Assembly (NCBI RefSeq): GCF_003044185.1
Contig: NZ_PYYB01000001.1
Span: 1,054,001-1,118,000, forward strand
Reading direction: 5' to 3'
Source of the DNA: Paraconexibacter algicola
Lineage (GTDB): Bacteria > Actinomycetota > Thermoleophilia > Solirubrobacterales > Solirubrobacteraceae
Length of the DNA: 64,000 bases
A program made the translations under genes and the position numbers. Shown here one piece after another: positions 40,720 through 48,830 of this stretch. How positions within the stretch are numbered: position 1 is the stretch's first letter; the number at the start of each line of letters is the position of its first letter. The notes below the pieces were generated by a model, which worked only from the letters and a program-made list of their open reading frames with translations, had not been told where the DNA came from and searched no databases.

Positions 40720-41556
40720 ATGAGCGAGCGCTGCCGTCGGCTGACCGAGTCCACCCGGTTCGAGGCCGGGATGCTCGTCGTGATCCTCCTGAACGCGGTC
40801 GTCCTCGGCCTCGAGACGTTCGAGAGCGTCGTCGACGACGCCGGGGACCTGCTGCACGTCCTCGACAAGGCGTTCCTGGCGATCTTCACCGTCGAGCTCG
40901 CCCTGCGGCTCGGCGCGGTCCGCGGCCGGCCCGGGGCGTTCTTCTCCAGCGGCTGGAACACGTTCGACTTCGTCGTCGTCGCCGCGAGCTTCATCCCGGG
41001 ACTCAACGCGTCGCTGCTGCGGCTCGTGCGGCTCGCGCGCGTCGTGCGGGTCGTGCGGTTCCTCCCCGACCTGCGGGTGATCGTGGCGGCCGTCGGCCGC
41101 AGCGTCCCCGGGGTCGCGTCGCTCGCCGTCGGGACCGCGCTGCTCGTCTACGTGTACGGGATGGCGGGCTGGCTGATCTTCGACACGCACGACCCGGACA
41201 ACTACGGGGACGTCGCGCAGTCGATGCTCACGTTCTTCGTGATGCTCACGCTCGAGAACCTGCCCGACAACCTCGAGATGGGCCAGGAGCTGAGCGCGTG
41301 GACGGTGCCGTTCTTCATCAGCTACGTGCTGCTCGCCTCGTTCCTCGTGTTCAACCTCTTCATCGGGATCGTCCTGAACTCGATGGAGGAGGCGCGCGCC
41401 GCCGACCACCAGCGCCAGCGCGAGCGCGACCGGGCGGCCGCCGCCGCGACCGAGTCGACCGAGGACGACGCGATCGTCGCCGTCGAGGACCGCATCGACG
41501 AGCTGCGCGCGGCGCTCGACGCGCTCACGCAGGAGCTCGCCGACCGGCGGCGATGA
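40720..41556 (+). CDS. Voltage-gated ion channel, NaChBac-like, with unusual selectivity filter
   Basis: 278 residues from ATG 40720. Six membrane helices are seen. S4 carries Arg101, 104, 107, 110 and 113 at every third position (LLRLVRLARVVRVVRFL), the classical voltage sensor. The pore loop reads FFVMLTLENLPDNLE (about 172-186): it keeps the Thr-Leu-Glu of bacterial sodium channels (TLESW) but has Asn-Leu-Pro where Ser-Trp is usual. S6 is FLVFNLFIGIVLNSM. A charged coiled-coil tail (230-278) probably makes the tetramer. Ion selectivity is therefore uncertain. CAGGAT lies ten bases before the ATG, next to the divergent ATP-grasp promoter. Confidence 0.85.
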   Translation: MSERCRRLTESTRFEAGMLVVILLNAVVLGLETFESVVDDAGDLLHVLDKAFLAIFTVELALRLGAVRGRPGAFFSSGWNTFDFVVVAASFIPGLNASLLRLVRLARVVRVVRFLPDLRVIVAAVGRSVPGVASLAVGTALLVYVYGMAGWLIFDTHDPDNYGDVAQSMLTFFVMLTLENLPDNLEMGQELSAWTVPFFISYVLLASFLVFNLFIGIVLNSMEEARAADHQRQRERDRAAAAATESTEDDAIVAVEDRIDELRAALDALTQELADRRR

Positions 41557-41585
41557 GCGTCACCCGCCGCGGATAGGCTCGCGGC

Positions 41586-41972
41586 ATGAGCGCCTTCACG
41601 AAACGGAACCTGTTGCAGGCCACCGACCGCGCCCCCGACTTCGGGATGGCCGAGATCGGCCAGGCGATCTTCCCGTTCGAGGAGCTCGGCGCGACCGACA
41701 CCGGCCTCGCGCTGCACCGGATCAACCCGGGACGGCGCCACGCGTTCGGCCACCGCCACCTCGCCGCGGAGGAGATCTTCGTCGTGCTCTCCGGCAGCGG
41801 TCGAGCGAAGCTCGGCGACGAGCTCGTCGAGCTCGCCCGGCTCGACGCGCTGCGCGTCGCCCCGGAGACGTGGCGGGGCTTCGAGGCCGGCCCGGACGGG
41901 ATGGAGCTGCTCGCCTTCGGTCCGCGCCACGAAGGGGACGGGGAGGTCGACCCGGGGTTCTGGCCCGCCTGA
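41586..41972 (+). CDS. Cupin domain protein
   Basis: 128-residue single-domain cupin. Motif 1 is HAFGHRHLAAEEIFVVLSGSG (in part: GHRHLAAEE gives His-x-His ... Glu), and motif 2 is near LDALRVAPETWRGFEAGPDG, where the usual His is replaced by Trp-Arg, so metal coordination may be incomplete. The start is MSAFTKRNLLQ. TAGGCT lies six bases before the ATG, so it is probably leaderless. It follows the ion channel gene by 29 bases. The substrate is unknown. Confidence 0.82.
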   Translation: MSAFTKRNLLQATDRAPDFGMAEIGQAIFPFEELGATDTGLALHRINPGRRHAFGHRHLAAEEIFVVLSGSGRAKLGDELVELARLDALRVAPETWRGFEAGPDGMELLAFGPRHEGDGEVDPGFWPA

Positions 41973-42011
41973 CCCTGGCGCCCGGCCGCTCGCGGCTGGC
42001 ATAGTGGCCCC

Positions 42012-42344
42012 ATGCCCGACATCCCCCTGATCGTCCTCGCCGTCGTCTTCCTCGGCGCCGGCGGGTCCAAGCTCGCCGGCGTCCCGCTGATCCGGGCGAA
42101 CTTCGAGCGCTGGGGGCTGCCCGACGCCGCCCGCCTGGGGATCGGCGCGATCGAGGTGGTCCTCGCCGTCCTGGCCGTGCTCGCGCTCGGGGACGACGGG
42201 CTGGCCCGGGTCGTCGCGGTCGCGGCGCTCGTGGTCATGGCCGGCGCGCTGGCCACGCACGTGCGGGCGAAGGACGAGCCCAAGGAGTACCCGCCCGCCG
42301 TGCTCGTGACGGTCGCGGCGATCCTCGTGCTCGCGACCGCCTGA
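42012..42344 (+). CDS. DoxX family membrane protein
   Basis: 110-residue four-helix membrane protein of the DoxX/DoxD-like type: IPLIVLAVVFLGAGGSKLAG, FERWGLPDAARLGIGAIEVVLAVLAVL, VVAVAALVVMAGALATHVRA and a last helix AVLVTVAAILVLATA (each partly shown). The GGSKLAG and the E-V-x-x-A in helix 2 are family traits. The role is often linked to redox or thiol stress; the exact function is unknown. It converges on the sugar transferase gene with a 6-base gap. Confidence 0.82.
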   Translation: MPDIPLIVLAVVFLGAGGSKLAGVPLIRANFERWGLPDAARLGIGAIEVVLAVLAVLALGDDGLARVVAVAALVVMAGALATHVRAKDEPKEYPPAVLVTVAAILVLATA

Positions 42345-42350
42345 CCGCGA

Positions 42351-42965
42351 TCAGGAGGTGGCGGGACCGTCCCAGCCCCCGGTCTCACCCTTGTAGGTGT
42401 CCTTGCGGCCGCCCGGGAGCATCATCCGGGCGGTCCGCAGGAGGATCCGCACGTCCAGCGCGATCGACGCGCGCTCGATGTAGTCGAGATCGAGCTCGAT
42501 GCGCTGCGACCACGGCAGCGAGGCGCGACCGTTGACCTGCGCCCAGCCGGTGATCCCCGGGCGCAGCGCGAGCCGTCCGCGCTGACGGTCGGTGTACTGC
42601 GCGACCTGCCCGGGCACCGTCGGGCGCGGGCCGATGATGGCCATCTCGCCGCGCAGGACGTTCACGAGGTTCGGCAGCTCGTCGATCGACGTCGCGCGCA
42701 GCACCGCGCCGACCTTCGTGATCCGGGCGTCGCCCTTGTCGACCGCCAGCCCCGCGCCCTGGAACTCGGCCCCGTCGACCATCGTGCGGAGCTTCAGGAC
42801 GTCGAACTCGCGACCGTGCTGGCCGACCCGGCGCTGGCGGTAGATCACCCCGCCCGGGGAGTCGAGCCGGACCGCGAGCGCGGCCGCCGCGAGGATCGGG
42901 CTGGTCAGCAGCAGGACGGTCGCGGCGACGACGACGTCGAAGATCCGCCGCAGGGGCTCAGGCAT
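42351..42965 (-). CDS. Bacterial sugar transferase (undecaprenyl-phosphate sugar-1-phosphate transferase)
   Basis: 204 residues of the short, monotopic WcaJ/PglC-like type that starts exopolysaccharide or glycan assembly by moving a sugar-1-phosphate to undecaprenyl phosphate. One N-terminal hydrophobic hairpin (VVVAATVLLLTSPILAAAAL) is followed by GGVIYRQRRVGQHGREFDVLKLRTM (split), SIDELPNLVNVLRGEMAIIGPRP (the Asp-Glu active pair and PRP) and LRPGITGWAQVNGR. It overlaps the upstream glycosyltransferase by eight bases, so the two are cotranscribed. It is probably the committed step of the surface glycan encoded at 42-53 kb. Confidence 0.92.
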   Translation of the reverse strand: MPEPLRRIFDVVVAATVLLLTSPILAAAALAVRLDSPGGVIYRQRRVGQHGREFDVLKLRTMVDGAEFQGAGLAVDKGDARITKVGAVLRATSIDELPNLVNVLRGEMAIIGPRPTVPGQVAQYTDRQRGRLALRPGITGWAQVNGRASLPWSQRIELDLDYIERASIALDVRILLRTARMMLPGGRKDTYKGETGGWDGPATS

Positions 42966-44112
42966 CGGTGGTGCTCCGGGTTCCTTCGGGGGGCTGCCAG
43001 CCGGCCTCGGTGCCGTGGCGCAGGTGGTCGAGCAGGCCGAGCGCGATCGACGCGGTCGTGCCGACGTAGTAGCGGGCGATCAGGAACGGGCGGCTGCGGA
43101 CCGGGGCCAGCGCCGAGCCGAGCAGCGCGGCCTGCGCGGCCAGGCAGAGCCGCGCAAGAAGCCCGCCGCCCAGCCCCACCCAGAGGGCGTTCGCGGCGAG
43201 GGCCTTCAGGTGCAGGAACGGCGACGCGTACCGGAGCACCCGGTGCCCGAAGAGCGCGTAGGCGTACCGGGGCGGGACGCGGTCGAGCCGCAGCAGACCG
43301 CCGCGCAGGACGATCGCCCAGGCGTGGCTCATCATCCGCCGCTTGCGCGCCGCCTCGCCCTCGATCGACGGCACCATCAGCTCCTGCGCGCGCGCCGCCG
43401 GCTCGTAGACGGCGCGGTGGCCGTGCTGCACGAACGTGAACGGGAAGCTCAGGTCGTGGCCCATCACCGGGTCGACGACGACGTACGCGTCCCGGCGGGT
43501 CGCGTAGATCGCGCCGTTGCCGCCGGTCACCGAGTGCAGCCGCGACTCCATCGCCCGCAGCCACATCTCGTAGCGCCAGTAGACGCCCTCCTGGTTGTCC
43601 CCGCCCGCGTTGACGAACGTGACGTCACCGCAGACGTAGCCGACCTCGGGGTCCGCGAACCGGGCGACGAGCGTGCGCAGCGCGTCGGGCTCCCAGGTCG
43701 CGTTGGCGTCGGAGAACGCGACGATCTCGCCGGTCGCCCGCTCCACCGCGAGGTCCTGCGAGCGGATCTTGCCGCCGCGCGGGTTCTCCAGCACGAGGTC
43801 GGCGCCGGCCTCGCGGGCGCGCGCCGGGGTCGCGTCGGGGGAGCCGTCGCAGCTCACGATCACCTGCAGCTTCTCGCGCGGGTAGTCGAGCGCGAGCGCG
43901 TTGGCGACCTTTCCCGCGATCACGTCCTCCTCGCGGTAGGCGGCGACCACGAGCGTCACCGTCGGCAGGTCCGCCTCCGGCACCGGGGGCACGTCGGGCG
44001 GGACGACGCCGAGCAGCCGCTCGCGCAGCCACAGCGACAGCGGGTAGCCGACCTGCGCGAAGACGAGCAGCCCGGCACTCAGCCAGAACCCGATGGCGGC
44101 GAGGAGGCGCAC
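42958..44112 (-). CDS. Membrane glycosyltransferase family 2
   Basis: 384 residues from GTG 44112, which begins right after the reductase stop. An N-terminal membrane helix (AIGFWLSAGLLVFAQVGYPL) precedes a GT2 catalytic domain: PTVTLVVAAYREEDVI, IVSCDGSPDAT, ENPRGGKIRSQDLAVE, VAFSDANATWEPDAL (DxN/D metal motif) and VTGGNGAIYATRRDAY, with GHDLSFPF as the acceptor loop. Two or three C-terminal helices finish it. It is the processive or membrane-bound type involved in exopolysaccharide synthesis and overlaps the sugar transferase gene downstream. The donor sugar is unknown. Confidence 0.88.
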   Translation of the reverse strand: MRLLAAIGFWLSAGLLVFAQVGYPLSLWLRERLLGVVPPDVPPVPEADLPTVTLVVAAYREEDVIAGKVANALALDYPREKLQVIVSCDGSPDATPARAREAGADLVLENPRGGKIRSQDLAVERATGEIVAFSDANATWEPDALRTLVARFADPEVGYVCGDVTFVNAGGDNQEGVYWRYEMWLRAMESRLHSVTGGNGAIYATRRDAYVVVDPVMGHDLSFPFTFVQHGHRAVYEPAARAQELMVPSIEGEAARKRRMMSHAWAIVLRGGLLRLDRVPPRYAYALFGHRVLRYASPFLHLKALAANALWVGLGGGLLARLCLAAQAALLGSALAPVRSRPFLIARYYVGTTASIALGLLDHLRHGTEAGWQPPEGTRSTTDA

Positions 44113-44114
44113 CC

Positions 44115-44747
44115 CTAGTCGCGGACGACCCGATAGCGCACGTGGGTCGCGAGGTCGGACGCCCGCGACTGGACCTGCTCGAAGCCGACGCCGTCGAGAC
44201 CGTCGAGCAGCCGCTCGCCTGCGCCGAGCAGCACCGGCGAGAGGTTCACGGACAGCTCGTCGAGCAGCCCGGCGTTCAGCGCCTGCTGCACGGTCGAGGC
44301 ACCGCCGGCCACCGAGACGTCCCGGTCGCCGGCGGCCTGGCGGGCGCCGGCGACGGCGTCCTCGATGCCGTCGGTCACGAAGAAGAACGTCGTGCCGCCC
44401 GCCATCTCCAGCGGCTCGCGCGGCACGTGGGTGAGGACGAAGACCGGCCCGTGGTAGGGCGGCTCGTCGCCCCACCAGCCCTGCCAGTCGGGATCCCACC
44501 GCCCGTTCGCGGAGCGCCCGCCGAACATGTTGCGGCCCATGACGAACGCGCCGACCCCGGCGAGGATCTCCTCGCGGACCGCCGCGTCGACCGGGTGCGG
44601 CTCGCCGTCGTCCGCCGGGAACATCCAGCGATGCAGCTGCTCGCCGCCGACGCCGAGCGGGGCGTCGCGCGACTGGTCGGGGCCGGCGCAGTACCCGTCG
44701 AGCGAGACCGTGATGTGCGACTTCACCAGGGGCATGGTGTCCATCAT
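44115..44747 (-). CDS. Dihydrofolate reductase-like (RibD C-terminal domain) protein
   Basis: 210 residues from ATG 44747, overlapping the stop of the upstream glycosyltransferase gene in ATGA. KSHITVSLDGYCAGPDQ is the usual start of the RibD_C/DHFR-like family; VMGRNMFGG, GPVFVLTHVPREPL, VSVAGGASTVQQALNAGLLDEL and LSPVLLGAGERLLDGL follow in order. Proteins of this type are predicted NADPH-dependent reductases of unknown substrate and are usually stand-alone. Lying within a glycosyltransferase operon (2 bases before the next start) is unusual, and no link to glycans is evident. ATG 44744 and 44735 are alternative starts. Confidence 0.87.
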   Translation of the reverse strand: MMDTMPLVKSHITVSLDGYCAGPDQSRDAPLGVGGEQLHRWMFPADDGEPHPVDAAVREEILAGVGAFVMGRNMFGGRSANGRWDPDWQGWWGDEPPYHGPVFVLTHVPREPLEMAGGTTFFFVTDGIEDAVAGARQAAGDRDVSVAGGASTVQQALNAGLLDELSVNLSPVLLGAGERLLDGLDGVGFEQVQSRASDLATHVRYRVVRD

Positions 44748-45901
44748 CGCGCGAGGCGGCGGTACAGCGCCTCGTGCTCGGCGGCGACCGCGCTCCACGC
44801 GTAGCGGCCCTCGCGCGCGGCGCGCGCCCCGGCGGCCAGGCGCGCCCGGTCCGCCGGATCGGCGAGCAGCCGCGTCAGCGTCGTGGCCAGCGCGGTCGGG
44901 TCGCCCGGCGGCACGAGCGTCGCCGCCCCCTCCGCCGCGACCTCCGGGAAGCCGCCGACCGCGCTCAGCACCATCGGCTTGCCCATCCCCATCGCGCTGA
45001 ACAGCACGCCCGACTGCTCGATCTCCCGGTAGGGGAGGACGACGAGGTCGGCCCGGTCCAGCAGCGCCGCGGCCCCCGGATCGGTGATGAACCGCTCCAC
45101 CCAGCGGACCCCGCCCGCCGCGTCGGCGGTCGCGTGCAGCGCGCGCGTGTCCATCCGGGGCATCCCGGCGATCCACAGCTCCGCGTCGGTCTGCCCGGCG
45201 CGCCGTAGCAGCGACCACGCGTCCAGCAGCACGTCCAGGCCCTTGTACTCGCGGAAGAGCCCGAAGAAGAGGACGACCGGCACGTCGCGCCCCACGCCGG
45301 ACAGCTCCGGCGGCAGCGCCGCGCCCTCCGGGTCCGCGGCCGCCAGGCCCGCGAGGTGCCCGAACGCCCCGTGCGGGATCACGGTGATCTTCTCGGCGGG
45401 CACGTCGGCCTCGAGGACGAGCCGGTCGCGGCCGTGCCGCGAGTGCGCGATCACGTGGTCGACCCGGTGGTAGACGCGCTTCTGCGCCGCCAGCTGCCCC
45501 CACCGCGGCTCCCGGGGCAGGATGTCGTGCGCGGTCAGCACGACCGGTCGGTCGCGCGGCAGCAGGAACGGGTCGACGTGCTGGATCGCGCACCACTGCA
45601 CGTGCAGGACGTCGGCGCGCTCGCGCCGGGCGCGCCGGGCGACCCCGCGCATCCCCGGCACGTGCTGGGCGACCTTCGCCCCCAGCCGCAGCGGTCCGGG
45701 CAGGCCGCCGCCGTGGCGGTAGAACCGCTCGCGCAGCTCGTAGCCGGCCGCAGCCGCGCGGCCCCCGTCCCACGGCGCCTCCGCGTACGGGAACCGGCTC
45801 GTCTCGAGCACCACGTCGAGCCCGCGCGCGGCGAGCGCCCCGCAGAGGGCGTGGTCGTAGGGCGGGGTGAAGGCCGAGGGGTCGACCTGATGGACGCGCA
45901 C
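44744..45901 (-). CDS. Glycosyltransferase family 4
   Basis: 385 residues from GTG 45901. A GT-B enzyme: the N-terminal domain starts RVHQVDPSAFTPPYDHALCGALAARG, with HVQWCAIQHVDPFLLP and VLTAHDILPRE. The C-terminal domain has VVLFFGLFREYKGLDVLLDAW, WIAGMPRMD and the donor-binding LVVLPYREIEQSGVLFSAMGMGKPMVLSAVGG (split), where the E-x7-E-like Glu pair sits. It probably adds a sugar to the lipid-linked glycan. It overlaps the DHFR-like gene and is divergent from the ZIP transporter gene, with only 23 bases between the starts. Confidence 0.88.
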   Translation of the reverse strand: MRVHQVDPSAFTPPYDHALCGALAARGLDVVLETSRFPYAEAPWDGGRAAAAGYELRERFYRHGGGLPGPLRLGAKVAQHVPGMRGVARRARRERADVLHVQWCAIQHVDPFLLPRDRPVVLTAHDILPREPRWGQLAAQKRVYHRVDHVIAHSRHGRDRLVLEADVPAEKITVIPHGAFGHLAGLAAADPEGAALPPELSGVGRDVPVVLFFGLFREYKGLDVLLDAWSLLRRAGQTDAELWIAGMPRMDTRALHATADAAGGVRWVERFITDPGAAALLDRADLVVLPYREIEQSGVLFSAMGMGKPMVLSAVGGFPEVAAEGAATLVPPGDPTALATTLTRLLADPADRARLAAGARAAREGRYAWSAVAAEHEALYRRLAR

Positions 45902-45908
45902 GGCCGGG

Positions 45909-45916
45909 AGTATCGT
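45909..45916. promoter_or_regulatory. Overlapping divergent -10 elements (glycosyltransferase / ZIP transporter)
   Basis: TATCGT (45911-45916) lies eight bases before the ZIP ATG. On the minus strand GATACT (45909-45914) lies seven bases before the glycosyltransferase GTG. The two share four bases, leaving no room for separate promoters or 5' leaders. Confidence 0.45.
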
Positions 45917-45924
45917 CGCCCGCG

Positions 45925-46644
45925 ATGGGATCCGCGGCCCTGTGGGGCCTCATCTCGGCCTCCTCGCTGCTGCTCGGCGCGCTCGTCGGGCTGCGCGTGC
46001 GGCTGACCGACCGGGTGCACGGGCTGCTGCTCGGCTTCGGCGCCGGCGCCCTGATCAGCGCCGTCGGCGTCGAGCTCGCGCTCGAAGGGCTCGCCGAGGG
46101 CTCGGTCCTCGTGCTCTCGGTCGGCCTGGCGGTCGGCGCGCTGCTGTTCGTCGGCGGGAACCTCGTGCTCGAACGTCGCGGTCCCGGCCGGGAGCGGCGC
46201 GTCGCCGACGGGGCGGCGGTCGCCGGCGGGGCGCTCGCGCTCGGCGCGCTGCTCGACGGCGTGCCCGAGTCGGCGGCGATCGGGCTCGGGCTCGCGCAGG
46301 GCGACGGGGTCGGCGTGGCGCTGGTGGCCGCGGTCTTCCTCTCGAACTTCCCCGAGTCCGTCGGGGCCGCCCACGACGCGCGGCGCGCCGGCACCCCGGC
46401 CGCCGCGGTGCTACGGCTCTGGACCGGGATCGTGCTCGCCTGCGTCGTCGCGTGCGTGCTCGGCCGCGAGCTGCTCGGCGGTGGCGGCGAGCCGGTCGCG
46501 TTCGTGCAGGGGCTCGCGGCCGGCGGCATCCTCGCGATGCTCGCCGACACGATGATCCCCGAGGCCTACGAGCACGGCGGCCGCGCGGTCGGGCTCGTCA
46601 CCGTGCTCGGCTTCACCGTCGCGCTCGCCCTCTCGCAGGCATGA
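45925..46644 (+). CDS. ZIP-family metal transporter
   Basis: 239 residues with about seven to eight helices. The ZIP signature helices are present: GALLDGVPESAAIGLGLAQG (the metal site is His-rich in classical ZIPs, here Asp-Gly-Val-Pro-Glu-Ser), VFLSNFPESVGAAHDARRAG and ADTMIPEAYEHGG. The E/N/D ligands are kept, with His at HGG. Divalent metal (Zn, Fe or Mn) movement is expected; the direction is unclear. The stop overlaps the start of a GT2 gene in ATGA. TATCGT lies eight bases before the ATG. Confidence 0.82.
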   Translation: MGSAALWGLISASSLLLGALVGLRVRLTDRVHGLLLGFGAGALISAVGVELALEGLAEGSVLVLSVGLAVGALLFVGGNLVLERRGPGRERRVADGAAVAGGALALGALLDGVPESAAIGLGLAQGDGVGVALVAAVFLSNFPESVGAAHDARRAGTPAAAVLRLWTGIVLACVVACVLGRELLGGGGEPVAFVQGLAAGGILAMLADTMIPEAYEHGGRAVGLVTVLGFTVALALSQA

Positions 46645-47618
46645 TCCGGTCCGTGCCGGTGGACCTCGTCTTCTGCGTCGTGAACACCAACGGCCGCGAG
46701 CTGCTGCTGCGCGGGCTCGACGCGATCGCCCGCGAGCAGGCGGCGGGCGGCTTCACCAGCCGGGTGCTCGTGCTCGACAACGCCTCGGTCGACGGCTCGG
46801 CGGACGCGGCGCGCGCCCACCCCGCGGTCGACGAGGTCCTCGCCCTGGACCGCCGCACGGGCAAGGCGCAGAACGACTCGACGCTGCTGCGCCGCGCGCA
46901 CGAGGACGGGGCCCGTCACGGGCTGCTGCTCAACGAGGACAGCGAGCTGCGGCCCGGGGCGGTCCGCGCGCTGCTCGCCGCGCTGGACGCGGACCCGCGC
47001 GCCGGGGCGGCGGGCGCCGCGCTGCTGCGGCCCGACGGCGCGACGCAGGCGGCGGCGTGGCGCTTCCCGGGACTCGGGACCGCGGTGGCGTCCGCGCTGC
47101 TGCTGCACCGGCGGCTCGTCGTGCAGGGCGACGGCACCACGCCCACGACCCGCCGGGTGGACTGGGCGCAGTCCGCGTGCCTGCTCGTCCGCACCGAAGC
47201 GGCCGCCCAGGTCGGCTACCTCGACCCGGACTTCTTCGTCTACAGCGACGAGGTCGACTTCGCCCGGCGCCTGGCCGACGCCGGCTGGCACTCTCTGTTC
47301 GTCCCCGGCGCGGTCTGCGTACACCACGAGCAGCTCTCCACCGGCAGCGTGCCCGAGCGCCGGATCGTCGAGATGGCCCGCGGCCGCGACCGCTACCTGC
47401 GCAAGCACCACGGGACGGCGACCGCGCTGGTCGTCCGCGCGCTCACCGCGCTGCCGTACGCGCTGCGGACGGTCGCGGCGCTCGTGCTGCCCGGCCACGA
47501 CGCGCGCCGCTACGCGCGGCACGTCACCGCGACGCTGCGCCCCGGACGCGGCGAGGGCCTGCGCGAGGCGGCGGAGGCGTTCAACGCCACGGTCGCGGAC
47601 GGCCGCGACGCGCGCTGA
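46641..47618 (+). CDS. Glycosyltransferase family 2 (WbbL/rhamnosyltransferase-like)
   Basis: 325 residues from ATG 46641, overlapping the ZIP stop. A GT2 fold: DLVFCVVNTNGRELLLRGLDAI, VLVLDNASVDGSADAARAHP, HGLLLNEDSELRPGAV (DxD-like), WAQSACLLVRTEAAAQVGYLD and FFVYSDEVDFARRLADAGW, the last with the acceptor-side acidic and Trp residues typical of WbbL-like rhamnosyltransferases. The C-terminus has a hydrophobic segment (ALRTVAALVLPG). It likely extends a cell-envelope glycan. It is translationally coupled to the metal transporter, an odd pairing, and converges on the desaturase gene (21-base gap). Confidence 0.87.
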   Translation: MIRSVPVDLVFCVVNTNGRELLLRGLDAIAREQAAGGFTSRVLVLDNASVDGSADAARAHPAVDEVLALDRRTGKAQNDSTLLRRAHEDGARHGLLLNEDSELRPGAVRALLAALDADPRAGAAGAALLRPDGATQAAAWRFPGLGTAVASALLLHRRLVVQGDGTTPTTRRVDWAQSACLLVRTEAAAQVGYLDPDFFVYSDEVDFARRLADAGWHSLFVPGAVCVHHEQLSTGSVPERRIVEMARGRDRYLRKHHGTATALVVRALTALPYALRTVAALVLPGHDARRYARHVTATLRPGRGEGLREAAEAFNATVADGRDAR

Positions 47619-47639
47619 ACGGCCCCGCCGGCCGCGAGC

Positions 47640-48800
47640 TCAGGCGACCGCCGCGAGCGGCCGCGGGTCGGCCGCGGCGACGTCCGGCAGATCGGTCGCG
47701 AACGGCGCGGGCGCCTGCTCGCCGCCGCCCGGGAGCGAGAGCCGCAGCACCTTGCGCCAGACCTGCAGGTACTGGGTGAGCAGCGGCCCCGACGTGTACG
47801 GGAGGTCGTAGCGCTCGCACAGCTCCCGCACGCGCGGGGCGATCTCCGCGTAGCGGTTGCTCGGCACGTCCGGGAACAGGTGGTGCTCGATCTGGAACGA
47901 CAGGTTGCCGCTCATCAGGTGCATGAGGCTGCTGCCGTCGATGTTGCAGGAGCCCAGCAGCTGCCGCACGTACCAGCCGCCGCGGGTCTCGTCCTCGAGC
48001 TGGGACTCCTCGTAGTCGAACGTGATCGCGCCGTCGGGGAAGTGGCCGCAGAAGATCACCGTGTGCGACCAGACGTTGCGCACGAGGTTGGCGGTCAGGT
48101 TGCCCGCGAACGCCGGGACGGCGCTGGGCCCCGAGAGCAGCGGCCACAGCACGTAGTCCTTGGCGAACTGCTTGCGGGCCTTGCGGCCGATCGACTTCAG
48201 CTCCTCCTTGGCGACCGACCAGGGCTTGCGGCCCTTGCGGACCTGCGCCATCTCGAGGTCGTGCAGCGCGATCGCCCACTGGAAGACCGCGGCGAGGACC
48301 AGGTTGTAGACCGGCTGGCCGAGGTAGTACGGCACCCACCGCTGCGCCGGGTCCAGGCGCAGCGTGTCGTAGCCGATGTCCCGGTCCTTGCCCACCACGT
48401 TCGTGAACGTGTGGTGCATGTAGTTGTGGGAGTGCTTCCACGACTCCGCGGTGGAGGCGGAGTCCCACTCCCACGTGGTCGAGTGGATCTCCGGGTCGCG
48501 CATCCAGTCCCACTGGCCGTGCAGGACGTTGTGCCCGATCTCCATGTTCTCGAGGATCTTCGCGACGCTGAGCATCGCGGTCCCCGCCACCCAGGCGGGC
48601 GGGAACAGGGAGACCAGCAGCGCGGCGCGACCGCCCACCTCGAGGCCGCGCTGCGCCTTGATGACGGAGCGGATGTACTCGGCGTCGCGCTCGCCGAGGT
48701 CGGCGAGGACCTCGTCGCGGATCGCGTCGAGCTCGGCGCCGATGGCGTCGAGGTCGGCGGGGGTCAGGTGGGCGATCGGGCTGTCGGTGGTGGGGCTCAT
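47640..48800 (-). CDS. Fatty acid desaturase (DesA3-like)
   Basis: 386-residue membrane di-iron desaturase. Three histidine boxes: IGHNVLHGQ (His90, His94), HSHNYMHH (His123-130) and FQIEHHLFPD near residue 317, in the acyl-CoA delta-9 style of mycobacterial DesA3. Hydrophobic segments flank them. It introduces a double bond into stearoyl- or palmitoyl-CoA using electrons from the ferredoxin reductase encoded immediately upstream (30-base gap), the same order as DesA3 (Rv3229c) and Rv3230c. The divergent PucR-type regulator at 49988 probably controls both, linking membrane fluidity to a signal. Confidence 0.92.
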   Translation of the reverse strand: MSPTTDSPIAHLTPADLDAIGAELDAIRDEVLADLGERDAEYIRSVIKAQRGLEVGGRAALLVSLFPPAWVAGTAMLSVAKILENMEIGHNVLHGQWDWMRDPEIHSTTWEWDSASTAESWKHSHNYMHHTFTNVVGKDRDIGYDTLRLDPAQRWVPYYLGQPVYNLVLAAVFQWAIALHDLEMAQVRKGRKPWSVAKEELKSIGRKARKQFAKDYVLWPLLSGPSAVPAFAGNLTANLVRNVWSHTVIFCGHFPDGAITFDYEESQLEDETRGGWYVRQLLGSCNIDGSSLMHLMSGNLSFQIEHHLFPDVPSNRYAEIAPRVRELCERYDLPYTSGPLLTQYLQVWRKVLRLSLPGGGEQAPAPFATDLPDVAAADPRPLAAVA

Positions 48801-48830
48801 GGCGGCTCGTTTCGGTCGGGGGGACGCGCG

